Shown here piece by piece: positions 39,614-48,755 of a stretch of DNA of 64,000 nt. Position 1 is the first letter of the stretch. Every line of letters begins with the position of its first letter. Where the stretch lies: the NCBI RefSeq assembly GCF_049056525.1, contig NZ_JBHUPT010000017.1, positions 87,498 to 151,497 on the forward strand. The letters run 5' to 3'. The stretch comes from Leisingera coralii (GTDB lineage: Bacteria; Pseudomonadota; Alphaproteobacteria; Rhodobacterales; Rhodobacteraceae). Position numbers and translations under genes: made by a program. The notes under the pieces are model-generated. The model made no database searches. It saw only the letters and a program-made list of their open reading frames with translations, and was not told the DNA's origin.

Positions 39614-41904
39614 GCCCGGATCACCTCCGCCTCACGGTCGGCCAGCCGCCACAGCTGATCGCGGCCCGCCAGATACGGCAGCGGCCAGTCCCCGTGCCGG
39701 TCGCCGATCCGGGCTGCCTCGTGCAACGTCCAGTAGGGATCAGCCAGATGCGGCCGCGCCACTGCGACCAGATCGGCCCGCCCCGCCATCAGGATCGAAT
39801 TGGCGTGGTCGGCCTCATAGATGTTGCCCACCGCCATGGTGGCAATCCCGGCCTCGTTGCGGATGCGGTCGGAGAACGGCGTCTGGAACATGCGGCCGTA
39901 AACCGGCTGCGCATCAACCGATGTCTGTCCGGCAGAAACGTCGATGATATCCGCACCGACAGAGGTGAAGGCCCTGGCGATCTCCACCGCTTCCTCCGGC
40001 GTCACGCCTTCGTCGCCGACCCAGTCGTTGGCCGAGATCCTGACCGACATCGGTTTGTCTTCCGGCCAGACCGCGCGCATCGCCTGGAACACCTCCAGCG
40101 GGTAACGCAGGCGATTTTCCAGGCTGCCTCCGTACTCATCCGTGCGAATGTTCGATTTTGGCGAGATAAAGGACGAAATCAGATAGCCATGCGCCGCATG
40201 AAGTTCGATCATGTCAAACCCTGCGCGCTCTGCCATCTGCGCGGCGGCCACGAATTCCGCCTTGATCGCATCCATTTCCGCCCGTGTGATCTCCCGCGGC
40301 GCCGGGTTATTGTCCGACCACGGAATGGGTGAGGCCGAGACCGTCTCCCAGTTCCCGTCAGGCAAGGGCGCGTCCATTTCCTCCCAGCCCAGCTGTGTCG
40401 ATCCCTTGCGGCCCGAGTGTCCGATCTGGCAGCAGATTTTTGCGCTGGTTTCACCGTGGACGAAATCCGTCAGCCGCTTCCACGCCGCTTCATGCTCCGG
40501 CGCATAAAGCCCCGGACAGCCCAGCGAAATCCGGCCCTCCGCCGAGACACAGGTCATCTCGGTATAGACCAGCCCGGCGCCGCCCTTGGCACGCTCGCCC
40601 AGGTGGACGAAATGCCAGTCCGTCGGGCAGCCATCGACCGCCTTGTACTGCGCCATGGGCGAGACCACGATCCGGTTCTTCAGCTCCATGCCGCGCAGCT
40701 TGTACGGGGCGAACATCGGCGGCCGTACAGGCGCATCCGCGGGCGCGCCTGCCTTGTCCTGAAACCACTTCTCAGCGCTTTGCAGCCACTCCGCATCGCG
40801 CAGGCGCAGGTTTTCGTGGGAAATCCGCTGCGAGCGGGTCAGCAGCGAATAATTGAACTGCACCGGATCCATGTCCAGGTAGCGCTCGACTTCCTCGAAC
40901 CACTCCAGCGAGTTGCGCGCCGCCGACTGCAGCCGCAGCACATCCAGCCGCCGCTCCTCCTGATAGCGCTCAAAGGCACGCTCCATCGACGGTTCCGTGG
41001 TCAGCAGCTCCGCCAGGGCAATCGCACTGTCAAACGCCAGCCGCGAGCCCGATCCGATCGAGAAATGCGCCGTGGCAGAGGCATCGCCCAACAGCACCAC
41101 GTTCTCGTGGTGCCACTTCTCGCACAGCACCCGCGGGAAGTTGATCCACACCGCCGCCCCGCGCAAATGCGCAGCGTTGGACATCAGCTGATGCCCGCCA
41201 AGGTGATCGGCAAAGATCTCCTCGCAGGTTCGGATGATCTCCTCCTTGCTCATCCCCTCAAAGCCCCAGTTCTCCCAGGTCTCGGCGGAGCATTCGACGA
41301 TCACCGTCGCGGTGTCGTCGTCGAACTGGTAGGCGTGGATCCACATCCAGCCGTGCTTGGTCTTCTCGAAGATGAAAGTGAAGGCATCGTCGAATTTCTG
41401 ATGGGTGCCCAGCCAGATGAACTTGCAGGGGCGCACGTCGATTTCCGGTTTAAAGTGTTCCGCGAACTCATTGCGAACACTGGAATTCAGCCCGTCGCAG
41501 CCGACGACCAGGTCATATTCCTTCTGATACTCGGCAGCGGTCTTGGCGACGGTCTCGAACTGCAGATCCACCCCCAGTTCCCGCGCCCGGTCCTGCAGCA
41601 GCAGGAGCATCTGCTTGCGCCCGATCCCGGCAAAACCGTGGCCGCCCGACACCGTGCGGGTCCCGTTATGGACAACCGCGATGTCATCCCAGTAGGCAAA
41701 GTTTTCCCGGATCGCCGCCGCGCTTTTGGGGTCGTTTTCGGTGAGGTTCTCCAGCGCGTCATCCGACAGCACCACACCCCAGCCGAACGTGTCATCGGCC
41801 TTGTTGCGCTCGATCACCGTGACCTCGGCGTCCGGCTGGCGCAGCTTCATCGAGATCGCAAAGTAGAGGCCGGCAGGCCCTCCCCCCAGACAGACGACTT
41901 TCAT
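39610..41904 (-). CDS. Anthraniloyl-CoA monooxygenase (FAD hydroxylase fused to OYE-type reductase)
   Basis: The 764-aa fusion starts at ATG 41904, six bases after GGGAGAGG (an ATG at 41910 abuts that site). Residues 1-390 are an FAD monooxygenase (VVCLGGGPAGLYFAI, VVLLGDASATAHFSIGSGSRLAFDSAIALAE). From ~398 on, an FMN Old-Yellow-Enzyme domain follows (YKLRGMELKNRIVVSPMAQYKAVDG, HAAHGYLISSFISPKSNIRTDEYGGS). This two-domain layout is that of 2-aminobenzoyl-CoA monooxygenase/reductase, which hydroxylates and dearomatises the ring. Similar proteins are also named salicylyl-CoA 5-hydroxylase. Confidence 0.9.
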   Translation of the reverse strand: MKVVCLGGGPAGLYFAISMKLRQPDAEVTVIERNKADDTFGWGVVLSDDALENLTENDPKSAAAIRENFAYWDDIAVVHNGTRTVSGGHGFAGIGRKQMLLLLQDRARELGVDLQFETVAKTAAEYQKEYDLVVGCDGLNSSVRNEFAEHFKPEIDVRPCKFIWLGTHQKFDDAFTFIFEKTKHGWMWIHAYQFDDDTATVIVECSAETWENWGFEGMSKEEIIRTCEEIFADHLGGHQLMSNAAHLRGAAVWINFPRVLCEKWHHENVVLLGDASATAHFSIGSGSRLAFDSAIALAELLTTEPSMERAFERYQEERRLDVLRLQSAARNSLEWFEEVERYLDMDPVQFNYSLLTRSQRISHENLRLRDAEWLQSAEKWFQDKAGAPADAPVRPPMFAPYKLRGMELKNRIVVSPMAQYKAVDGCPTDWHFVHLGERAKGGAGLVYTEMTCVSAEGRISLGCPGLYAPEHEAAWKRLTDFVHGETSAKICCQIGHSGRKGSTQLGWEEMDAPLPDGNWETVSASPIPWSDNNPAPREITRAEMDAIKAEFVAAAQMAERAGFDMIELHAAHGYLISSFISPKSNIRTDEYGGSLENRLRYPLEVFQAMRAVWPEDKPMSVRISANDWVGDEGVTPEEAVEIARAFTSVGADIIDVSAGQTSVDAQPVYGRMFQTPFSDRIRNEAGIATMAVGNIYEADHANSILMAGRADLVAVARPHLADPYWTLHEAARIGDRHGDWPLPYLAGRDQLWRLADREAEVIRA

Positions 41905-41964
41905 AACCATCCTCTCCCGCTCAGCGCTATTTACAGGGATCAGGATAAGCGGGTCCGGAAAAAC

Positions 41965-41990
41965 TTCAAGCCTAAAGTTTTAAGCTTGAA
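41965..41990. promoter_or_regulatory. Palindrome upstream of the anthranilate operon, likely MarR operator
   Basis: Arms TTCAAGC (41965-41971) and GCTTGAA (41984-41990) flank a partly symmetric AT-rich centre. Of the 26 positions, 22 obey dyad symmetry. It lies about 60 bases ahead of the first operon gene and suits a dimeric winged-helix protein such as the MarR regulator encoded within the operon. Confidence 0.55.
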
Positions 41991-42120
41991 ACAAATGACC
42001 GCAGGGAAACGGAGCGGCACGGGTCCGGCGCCGCCCCAGAAAGTGCAGAACGCAGATGCGCCCCGCCCGGGGCGGGACAATGGGAAGTGCCGGCAGCCCG
42101 CAGCAACTGACAGCCGCGGA

Positions 42121-44361
42121 TTACAGCCCGCGCAGGTACTCCATCACCGCCGGGCGCACCGCCTGGTCGCCGCGGTGGCGCGCGTCCGAGATGATCTTGC
42201 GCAGCTCACCCAGGTCCACCCGCAACAGCAGCGACTTCACCGGCCCGATCGAGGCCGGACGCATCGATAGCGTGCGGATGCCCATGGCGGCGAGGCACAC
42301 AGCTTCGACCGGCCGCCCCGCATCCTCGCCGCAGAAACTGAGCGGCGTGCCGGAGATGGCGCAGCGCTCGACGATCCGCTCAATGAAGCTCAGGAAGCTC
42401 ACATTCAGCGTGTCATAGCGGCGGCGCACCCGCTCGTTCTCGCGGTCCGCGGCAAAGAAAAACTGCTTCAGGTCATTGCCGCCGATCGAAATGAAGGCCA
42501 CCTCGTCAAAGAATTTCTGCGGCGCATAGGCGAGCGACGGCGTTTCCAGCATCGCGCCCACCTCCAGGTCCGAAGGCAGCACGTGACCCAGAATGCGCTC
42601 GCGCTCGATGGTCTTTTCGACCTCGGCCTTGGCGGCGCGGTATTCCTCGAACTGCGCGACAAAGGGGAACATGATCGACAGCGGCCGGCCCTCGGCGGCG
42701 CGCAGCAGCGCCTGCAGCTGCATCCGCATCACGCCCGGCTTGTCCAGCCCCACCCGGATCGCCCGCCAGCCCAGTGCCGGGTTCGGCTCATCCGTGGGCT
42801 TCATGTAGGGCAGCACCTTGTCGGAGCCGATATCCAGGGTGCGGAACACCACCGGCTTGCCGTGGGCTGCGTCCAGAACCCGCTTGTACAAGGCCACCAG
42901 TTCCGAGCGTTTCGGCATCTGGTTACGGACCAGGAATTGCAGTTCCGTGCGGAACAGGCCCACCCCCTCGGCGCCGGAGCCATCCAGCGACGGCAGGTCC
43001 GCCATCAGGCCCGCGTTCATCACCATGTTGATGCGCTGCCCGTCCTTGGTCACTGCGGGCTTGTCGCGGATGGAGGCATAGCGCTCCTGCGCCTGGGTAT
43101 GCATCGCGATCTTGTCGCGGAATGCGCCGACAACCGTGTCATCCGGGCGCAGATGCACCACCCCCTGGTCGCCATCGACCATGATGTGGTCGCCGTTCAG
43201 CGCCTCGGTGGTGACGCGCTTGGCATTCACCACCAGCGGGATCGCCAGTGCCCGCGCGACGATAGCCGCGTGTGAGCCCACCGAGCCCTCCTCCAGCACG
43301 ATCCCGCGCAAGGAGCGGCCGTATTCCAGCAGATCGCCCGGGCCGATGTTGCGGGCGATCAGGATCGGGTTCTCCGGCAGCTCCGCACCGGTGTCAGCGC
43401 CCTGACCGGTCAGGATCCGCAGCAGCCGGTTCGACAGGTCGTCCAGATCGCTAAGGCGCTCGCGCAGGTAGGCGTCCTGCACCTGCGACATGCGGGCCCG
43501 GGCCTGGGACTGCTCCTTCTCCACCGCCGCCTCGGCGCTCAGGCCGCGGGCAATGTCCTCTTCCATGCGCCGCATCCAGCCCTTGGAATTGGCAAACATC
43601 CGGTAGGCTTCAAGGACTTGCAGCTGCTCCTTGTCGCCATTGCGGGAAACCTCCAGCATCTTGTCGACACCGACCCGCAGCTCCTCAACCGCATTGTTCA
43701 GCCGCTCAAGCTCGCGCTGCGGATCATCAGCAATCGGATTGGTAACAATGACCCGGGGCTCATGCAGCCAGACATGGCCCTCCGCCGCGCCTTCCTGGGC
43801 GGATGTGCCATGGATCAGCACCGCCTGCTGGTGCAGCGGCGACAACGCCGCGCCCTCGCCGACAAAGGCGCCCAGCTCGGTCATCTCGGCGATCACCATC
43901 GCCACCACTTCCAGCGCATAGACCGCGTCTGCCGAAAACTCGCGCGCATCCTTGGACTGCACCACCAGCACGCCCAGCATCTCGCCCAGCCGCTGCACCG
44001 GCACGCCCAGGAAGGAGGAATACCGTTCCTCCCCGGTTTCCGGCATATAGCGGAAGCCCTTTGCATGCGGGGCATCCGGCGTGTTGATGACCTTGCCGAA
44101 CCGTGCCACCCGGCCGACCAGGCCTTCGCCGATGCGCATCCGGGTCTGGTGCACCGATTCGATGTTCAAACCCTGAGTCGCGCAGAGCTCCAGGGTCTCG
44201 TCGTCGCGGAACAGATAGACCGAGCACACCTCGGTCCCCATGCTGTCGGCGATCAGATGGGTGATCTTGTCGAGCCGCGCCTGGCCGGCAACATCACTCG
44301 CCATCGCCTCGCGCAAGCGGCCCAGAAGCTTCCTGCTTTCGGATTCCGTGGTATCGGCCAT
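42121..44361 (-). CDS. ptsP: Phosphoenolpyruvate-protein phosphotransferase PtsP (EI-Ntr)
   Basis: The 746-aa product starts at ATG 44361 behind GAGGG. The N-terminal GAF domain (~residues 20-160: KITHLIADSMGTEVCSVYLF, EERYSSFLGVPVQRLGEMLGVLVVQSKDAREF) identifies the nitrogen-type enzyme I. The phospho-His region is VGSHAAIVARALAIPLV. The PEP-binding part has EGVGLFRTELQFLVRNQMP and ISIGGNDLKQFFFAADRENE. It feeds phosphate to NPr and EIIA-Ntr, linking carbon and nitrogen state to transport and regulation. It is not obviously linked to neighbouring genes, except that the lysC gene follows upstream as in many alphaproteobacteria. Confidence 0.93.
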   Translation of the reverse strand: MADTTESESRKLLGRLREAMASDVAGQARLDKITHLIADSMGTEVCSVYLFRDDETLELCATQGLNIESVHQTRMRIGEGLVGRVARFGKVINTPDAPHAKGFRYMPETGEERYSSFLGVPVQRLGEMLGVLVVQSKDAREFSADAVYALEVVAMVIAEMTELGAFVGEGAALSPLHQQAVLIHGTSAQEGAAEGHVWLHEPRVIVTNPIADDPQRELERLNNAVEELRVGVDKMLEVSRNGDKEQLQVLEAYRMFANSKGWMRRMEEDIARGLSAEAAVEKEQSQARARMSQVQDAYLRERLSDLDDLSNRLLRILTGQGADTGAELPENPILIARNIGPGDLLEYGRSLRGIVLEEGSVGSHAAIVARALAIPLVVNAKRVTTEALNGDHIMVDGDQGVVHLRPDDTVVGAFRDKIAMHTQAQERYASIRDKPAVTKDGQRINMVMNAGLMADLPSLDGSGAEGVGLFRTELQFLVRNQMPKRSELVALYKRVLDAAHGKPVVFRTLDIGSDKVLPYMKPTDEPNPALGWRAIRVGLDKPGVMRMQLQALLRAAEGRPLSIMFPFVAQFEEYRAAKAEVEKTIERERILGHVLPSDLEVGAMLETPSLAYAPQKFFDEVAFISIGGNDLKQFFFAADRENERVRRRYDTLNVSFLSFIERIVERCAISGTPLSFCGEDAGRPVEAVCLAAMGIRTLSMRPASIGPVKSLLLRVDLGELRKIISDARHRGDQAVRPAVMEYLRGL

Positions 44362-44575
44362 TCTCACCCTCTCCCGAGGTCTTCCCCCCGCACGCTGCCG
44401 CCCTGATTGCTGCTCCAGAGCGGATACCGCCCAGAGTAGTACGCCTGCGCTCTCTCCTCCACCCACTTGTCCCACCCCAGGATGAAAAGTCCAAGTGTTT
44501 TTACTGTATTGCCCGCAATCAGCGCAGCCCGAGCCTGCGCTGTGCAAAATACCGCACAGAACGGCCCAGACACAA

Positions 44576-44600
44576 CAAAGGCGCCGGAAGGGCGCCTTTG
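44576..44600. terminator. Hairpin downstream of lysC
   Basis: CAAAGGCGCC (44576-44585) and GGCGCCTTTG (44591-44600) form a perfect 10-bp stem with a five-base loop. It is 32 bases past the end of the aspartokinase gene. The T-tract is short on the minus strand. The remaining 44362-44575 between it and ptsP holds no gene. Confidence 0.6.
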
Positions 44601-44632
44601 CAATTTACCGAATCTCTTTGTCAGATCAGCAC

Positions 44633-45871
44633 TTAACCGGCTTTCTGCAGCTCGAAGGCGTCATGCAGCGCCTGCACGGCCAGTTCCATGTACTTGCGGT
44701 CGATCAGCACCGAGATCTTGATTTCCGAGGTGGTGATCACCTTGATGTTGATGCCCTCATCCGACAGCACCTTGAACATCTTTGCCGCCACACCGGATTG
44801 CGAGCGCATGCCGATGCCGACCACCGACACCTTGGCCACATCCCTGTCGGCCAGCAGTTCGGCATAGTTCAGCTCGCCCTTTTCCTTGATCGCCAGCAGC
44901 GCCTGTTCGGCGCGCGCAACCTGGTCGGTCGGGCAGGAGAAGGTCATGTCGGTACGGCCATCCTCGGAGACGTCCTGCACGATCATGTCGACGTTCACAC
45001 CGGCGTCGCTGAGCGTGGTAAAGATGGTGGCCGCGATCCCGGGGCGGTCCGCCACCGACTGCACGGTCAGCTTGGCTTCGTCACGGGAATAGGCCACACC
45101 GGCCACAACATTGGATTCCATGATTTCCTCCTCGTCGCAGACCAGGGTTCCGGCCTCGTCGGACTGTTCCTCAAAGCTCGACAGAACGCGCAGCTTCACC
45201 TTGTAGCGCATTGCCAGTTCGACCGAGCGGGTTTGCAGCACCTTGGCCCCCAGCGAGGCCAGCTCCAGCATTTCTTCAAAGGCGATCTTGTCGAGTTTGC
45301 GCGCCTTGTCGCAAATTCGCGGATCGGTCGTATAGACGCCATCCACGTCGGTATAGATATCGCAGCGCTCCGCCTCGAACGCGGCGGCAAACGCCACTGC
45401 AGTAGTATCCGAGCCGCCCCGGCCCAAGGTGGTGATACGGCCCTCCGGGCTGATGCCCTGGAAGCCCGCCACAACCGCCACCTTCATGCCCTCGGCAAAC
45501 TTGGCGCGGATATTTTCCGGCGGGATGTCCTCGATCCGCGCCTGGCTGTGCGCCGAGTTGGTCATGAGCGGCACCTGCCAGCCTTGCCAGCTGCGCGCGG
45601 GGACGTCCATCTCCTGCAGCGTCAGCGCCATCAGGCCAGCGGTCACATTCTCGCCTGAGGATACCACGGCGTCATATTCGCGCGCATCATAAAGCGGTGA
45701 GGTCTCGTCGACCCAGCCCACCAGCTCATTGGTCTTGCCGGACATCGCCGACACGATGACGATCACGTCATAGCCCTTGGCCACTTCGACGCCGACACGT
45801 TTGGCAGCGCGGCGGATGCGGTCCAGGTTGGCGACAGATGTGCCGCCGAATTTCATCACAAGTACGGGCAT
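44633..45871 (-). CDS. lysC: Aspartokinase
   Basis: This 412-aa enzyme starts at ATG 45871 (MPVLVMKFGGTSV), the KFGGTS motif of aspartokinases. ATTLGRGGSDTTAVAFAAAF-like residues (TTLGRGGSDTTAV) bind the substrate. Two ACT domains follow (VADRPGIAATIFTTLSDAGVNVDMI; VSVVGIGMRSQSGVAAKMFKVLSDEGINIKVITTSEIKISV), which give feedback control by lysine/threonine. The product feeds Lys, Met, Thr and Ile synthesis. Confidence 0.95.
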   Translation of the reverse strand: MPVLVMKFGGTSVANLDRIRRAAKRVGVEVAKGYDVIVIVSAMSGKTNELVGWVDETSPLYDAREYDAVVSSGENVTAGLMALTLQEMDVPARSWQGWQVPLMTNSAHSQARIEDIPPENIRAKFAEGMKVAVVAGFQGISPEGRITTLGRGGSDTTAVAFAAAFEAERCDIYTDVDGVYTTDPRICDKARKLDKIAFEEMLELASLGAKVLQTRSVELAMRYKVKLRVLSSFEEQSDEAGTLVCDEEEIMESNVVAGVAYSRDEAKLTVQSVADRPGIAATIFTTLSDAGVNVDMIVQDVSEDGRTDMTFSCPTDQVARAEQALLAIKEKGELNYAELLADRDVAKVSVVGIGMRSQSGVAAKMFKVLSDEGINIKVITTSEIKISVLIDRKYMELAVQALHDAFELQKAG

Positions 45872-46049
45872 ATGGAGCGGGTCTCCCTGCGCTTGCGGGT
45901 TTCGGTCCCGTGCCTCATATGCGAGCGGCCCTGTAAGGGCAAGAGCGCGCAGCCCCATCCGGCAAGGAAGCTGCGGTTCAGCCCGCCCCTTCGGCGCGGC
46001 AAAGCGCCACAACACCCGGCTTGCGCAATTTTTGCCAAAGCGCTGGCCT

Positions 46050-47498
46050 TCAGCCGCGCCAGAACCTTACCGTGAGAATGGCGTAGACCGCCATCAGCTC
46101 CAGCCGCCCGATCAGCATCGCCGCGCTCAGGATCCATTTGGCCGGATCGTTGAGGGTGGAGAAATTGCCTGCCGGGCCGATGGTGTCGCCCAGGCCGGGG
46201 CCGATGTTCGCCACAGCAGTGGCCGCGCCTGACACCGCGGTCACGAAATCCAGCCCGGTCAGCGCCAGCGCCCAGGCCACCACCCCCAGGGTGACGACAA
46301 AGAACATGAAGAAGGAGATCACCGAGCTCAGCACTTCGGCATCCACCGGGCGCCCCTCATAGCGGGTAATGAACACCCCGTGCGGCGAGCGGATGCGCTG
46401 GATCTGGCCGCGGATCGAGGCAAACAGAAGCTGATAGCGGAAGATCTTCACAGAGCAGGCGGTCGAGCCCGCGCAGCCGCCGATCAGCCCGGTGAAGAAA
46501 AAGATCATCACCAGGAAGCTGCCCCACTGCATGTAATCGGCGCTGGCATATCCGGTGCCGGACATGATCGAGGTGATGTTGAACAGGGCGGAGCGCAGCG
46601 CTTCCTCGCCCCCATGCGGACGCGCGTAATACAGCACCCCTGCCGCAATCGCGACCAGCAGCCCCAGCGTCATCATGAACCCGCGGATCTGGCTATCGCG
46701 CAGCATCGGGGTGCCGTGGCCGTTGATCAGCTGCACATAGCGCACGAACGGCAGCGCAGCCAGGATCATGAAGACGGAGGCGGCATATTCCACTGGCCCG
46801 GCAAAGGCGCCGAAGGAGGCATCGTAATTGGCAAAACCGCCGGTGGCGATGGTGGTCATCGAATGCACCAGCGCATCAAACGGCCCCATGCCCATCACCA
46901 TGTAAACCAGCATGCAGACCATGGTCAGCGACACGTAGATCAACGCGATCTGTTTGGCGATCGCCTGCGCGCGCGGCAGGATTTTCCCAAAGGTGTCAAA
47001 GGCTTCGGACTTAAAGATCTGCATCCCCCCGACCCGCAGCTCGGGCAGGAACACCATTGCCACGACAATGATGCCGATACCGCCGACCCACTGCAGGATG
47101 CCGCGCCACAACAGCAGTCCGCGCGGCAGATCATCCAGCCCCGAAATCACCGTCGAGCCGGTGGTGGTCAGCCCCGACATCGCCTCGAAGAAGGCGTCGA
47201 CAAACCGCAGTTCGGTCGCGCCCAGCATCAGCGGAATCGCCCCGAACAGCGGCAGCGCCAGCCAGACCGTGGTGGTCAAAAGGAAGGTCTGGCGGATGCT
47301 CAGCCCCTCCTTCACGCCATTGGCACAGCTCAGCGCCAGCACCCCGCCGACCAGAATGGTGAACAGCGCGCTTTCCAGGAACACATGCCATTCGCCGCGG
47401 CCGTCCAGCAGGTCGACCAGCAGCGGGAACACCATCATGGCTCCCAAGATGACGACCAGAAGGCCGATGACATATCCAACCGGGCGGAGATCCAACAT
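46050..47498 (-). CDS. trkH: TrkH-family potassium transporter
   Basis: This 482-aa integral membrane protein has about ten hydrophobic helices and the four pore repeats of Trk/Ktr transporters. Selectivity filter-like segments include TTTGSTVISGLDDLP, TTIATGGFANYDASFG and SIMSGTGYASADYMQWG, and the FTGLIGGCAGSTACSVKIFRYQLL block is also typical. It needs the TrkA regulator, whose gene is not in the window. K+ uptake supports turgor in a marine bacterium. Confidence 0.92.
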   Translation of the reverse strand: MLDLRPVGYVIGLLVVILGAMMVFPLLVDLLDGRGEWHVFLESALFTILVGGVLALSCANGVKEGLSIRQTFLLTTTVWLALPLFGAIPLMLGATELRFVDAFFEAMSGLTTTGSTVISGLDDLPRGLLLWRGILQWVGGIGIIVVAMVFLPELRVGGMQIFKSEAFDTFGKILPRAQAIAKQIALIYVSLTMVCMLVYMVMGMGPFDALVHSMTTIATGGFANYDASFGAFAGPVEYAASVFMILAALPFVRYVQLINGHGTPMLRDSQIRGFMMTLGLLVAIAAGVLYYARPHGGEEALRSALFNITSIMSGTGYASADYMQWGSFLVMIFFFTGLIGGCAGSTACSVKIFRYQLLFASIRGQIQRIRSPHGVFITRYEGRPVDAEVLSSVISFFMFFVVTLGVVAWALALTGLDFVTAVSGAATAVANIGPGLGDTIGPAGNFSTLNDPAKWILSAAMLIGRLELMAVYAILTVRFWRG

Positions 47499-47545
47499 GC
47501 GGCGCAGCGTTGGCCCCCCGCGCGGTAAGTGTCAAGTGTGCGGCA

Positions 47546-48463
47546 CTATTCGCCGCTGCCGCTGGTGGCAGGAGCGTTGCGCTGCGGCATCTGCGGCGGC
47601 GACGAGGGCTGGCGAGGCCGCTTGGATGATGCGGACTGGGGTGCCTCTGCCTTGGCCGGTGCTTTTGCCTCCGGTGCCGGTGATTTTGCTTCCGGCGTTT
47701 TCGCTTCAGACACCCGGGCTTTAGCCTCCGGTGCCTTGGCTTCCGATGCTTTAGCCTCCGGTGCCTTAGCTTCCGGTGCTTTGGCTTCCGGTGCTTTGGC
47801 TTCCGGCGCTGCGGCTTTTGGTGTTTCGGCTTTGGCTGCAGGTTTCTCCACCGCCTTGGCCGCCTGTTCCGGCTCGCTCTTGCGGGTTGAGGAGGTGCGG
47901 AACACCGCGGGCGCTTCTTTCATCCCCGGTCCGGCGGCCGGCCCGCTCTGCTTGGCGGCCTGATTTTCCACCGCATCCGTCGCTGGTTGCGCTGCTGCCG
48001 TTTTGGTCGGCACCGGCTTGGCCGCCGCATTTGCGGCCGCTGCACGTGCCGGCGCCTTTCGCGCGGCGGGCTTGCGGGTTGCGGTCTTGCGGGCCGCGGG
48101 CTTTTTCGCGGCAGTTTTCCTGGCCGCCTTGGCAGCCGGCTTTTTCCGGGACTGGGCCTTGGAGGCAGTTGCTGCCTTGGGTTCCGTTTTGGCTTCCGCC
48201 TTGGGCTCCGTTTTGACTTCCGCTTTCGGCTCCGCTGCCGGTTCGGCTTTGCCTTCCGGCGCGGTCTCCGCGGCCGCCGGGCTTGCCCCCATCAGCCGCC
48301 GTTGCGCCTCCATCATCGAATGCGCCATCCGCATCTGCTCATAGGGGGCCTGCAATGCGGCCTCTGCCGCCTGGCGCCACAGCTTCAGCTGCATGCCGGC
48401 TGCAAACCCTGCCCATTCATGCGCCCTTGCCGTCAAACCGGCAATATGGTGAAAGCTCGTCAT
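47546..48463 (-). CDS. Phasin-like protein with Lys/Ala-rich tail and KAPEA repeats
   Basis: The 305-aa product starts at ATG 48463, after GAGGAG. The first ~85 residues form an amphipathic helical region (FHHIAGLTARAHEWAGFAAGMQLKLWRQAAEAALQAPYEQMRMAHSMMEAQ) like the phasin domain. The middle is histone H1-like (KKPAARKTATRKPAARKAPARAAAAN) and the end is an Ala/Glu/Lys repeat. The combination resembles PhaF-type phasins that bind PHB granules and the nucleoid. No other PHB gene is adjacent. Confidence 0.55.
   Translation of the reverse strand: MTSFHHIAGLTARAHEWAGFAAGMQLKLWRQAAEAALQAPYEQMRMAHSMMEAQRRLMGASPAAAETAPEGKAEPAAEPKAEVKTEPKAEAKTEPKAATASKAQSRKKPAAKAARKTAAKKPAARKTATRKPAARKAPARAAAANAAAKPVPTKTAAAQPATDAVENQAAKQSGPAAGPGMKEAPAVFRTSSTRKSEPEQAAKAVEKPAAKAETPKAAAPEAKAPEAKAPEAKAPEAKASEAKAPEAKARVSEAKTPEAKSPAPEAKAPAKAEAPQSASSKRPRQPSSPPQMPQRNAPATSGSGE
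47719..47811. repeat. 15-bp tandem repeat encoding K-A-P-E-A
   Basis: About six direct 15-bp units (near consensus of GCTTCCGGTGCTTTG) lie in the 3' part of the phasin-like gene and code for K-A-P-E-A units on the minus strand. Copies vary at third positions, and one has Ser for Pro. It is a minisatellite that can change in length in frame. Confidence 0.8.
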
Positions 48464-48715
48464 CTGATACTCCTCAAGTCCTGCACTGGCCTTGCGCCGG
48501 GGCTGTTCTGTGTTGTCCGGGCAAGGGTAAAGGGGAGCGGACACCGGATGAGCACCGGGCCGGGTACAGCAGAATTCGGGCCGTCAATTGCAGACACCTG
48601 CGTACAAGCTCCCCTGCCCCCGGCAGGATAACCGGGGGATTCGCAGAGCAGGCTAACATGCGTTTCTGCGCAGCGGCATAAAATTTGCGGCAACGCAGAA
48701 AATGCCGCAGATCCG

Positions 48716-48748
48716 GCGGAAACCTGCCTGCAAATCAGGCAGCTCCGC
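48716..48748 (-). terminator. Hairpin just past folE2
   Basis: CTGCCTG (48724-48730) and CAGGCAG (48736-48742) form the inner stem, with an outer GCGGA/TCCGC extension. It begins only a few bases after the folE2 stop. It has no U-run on the minus strand, so termination is uncertain. The rest of 48464-48755 holds no gene that I can support. Confidence 0.35.
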
Positions 48749-48755
48749 GTTCAGC

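Noticed and set aside
40417..42270. Open frame of 617 codons opposite the monooxygenase gene
   Set aside because: Antisense to a strongly conserved enzyme and running past its start region; no domain of its own.
47719..47811. Short direct repeats taken for an array
   Set aside because: They are a codon-phase minisatellite with no spacers, encoding K-A-P-E-A.
48464..48700. Small frames between the phasin-like gene and folE2
   Set aside because: No ribosome binding site or recognisable protein; treated as non-coding.
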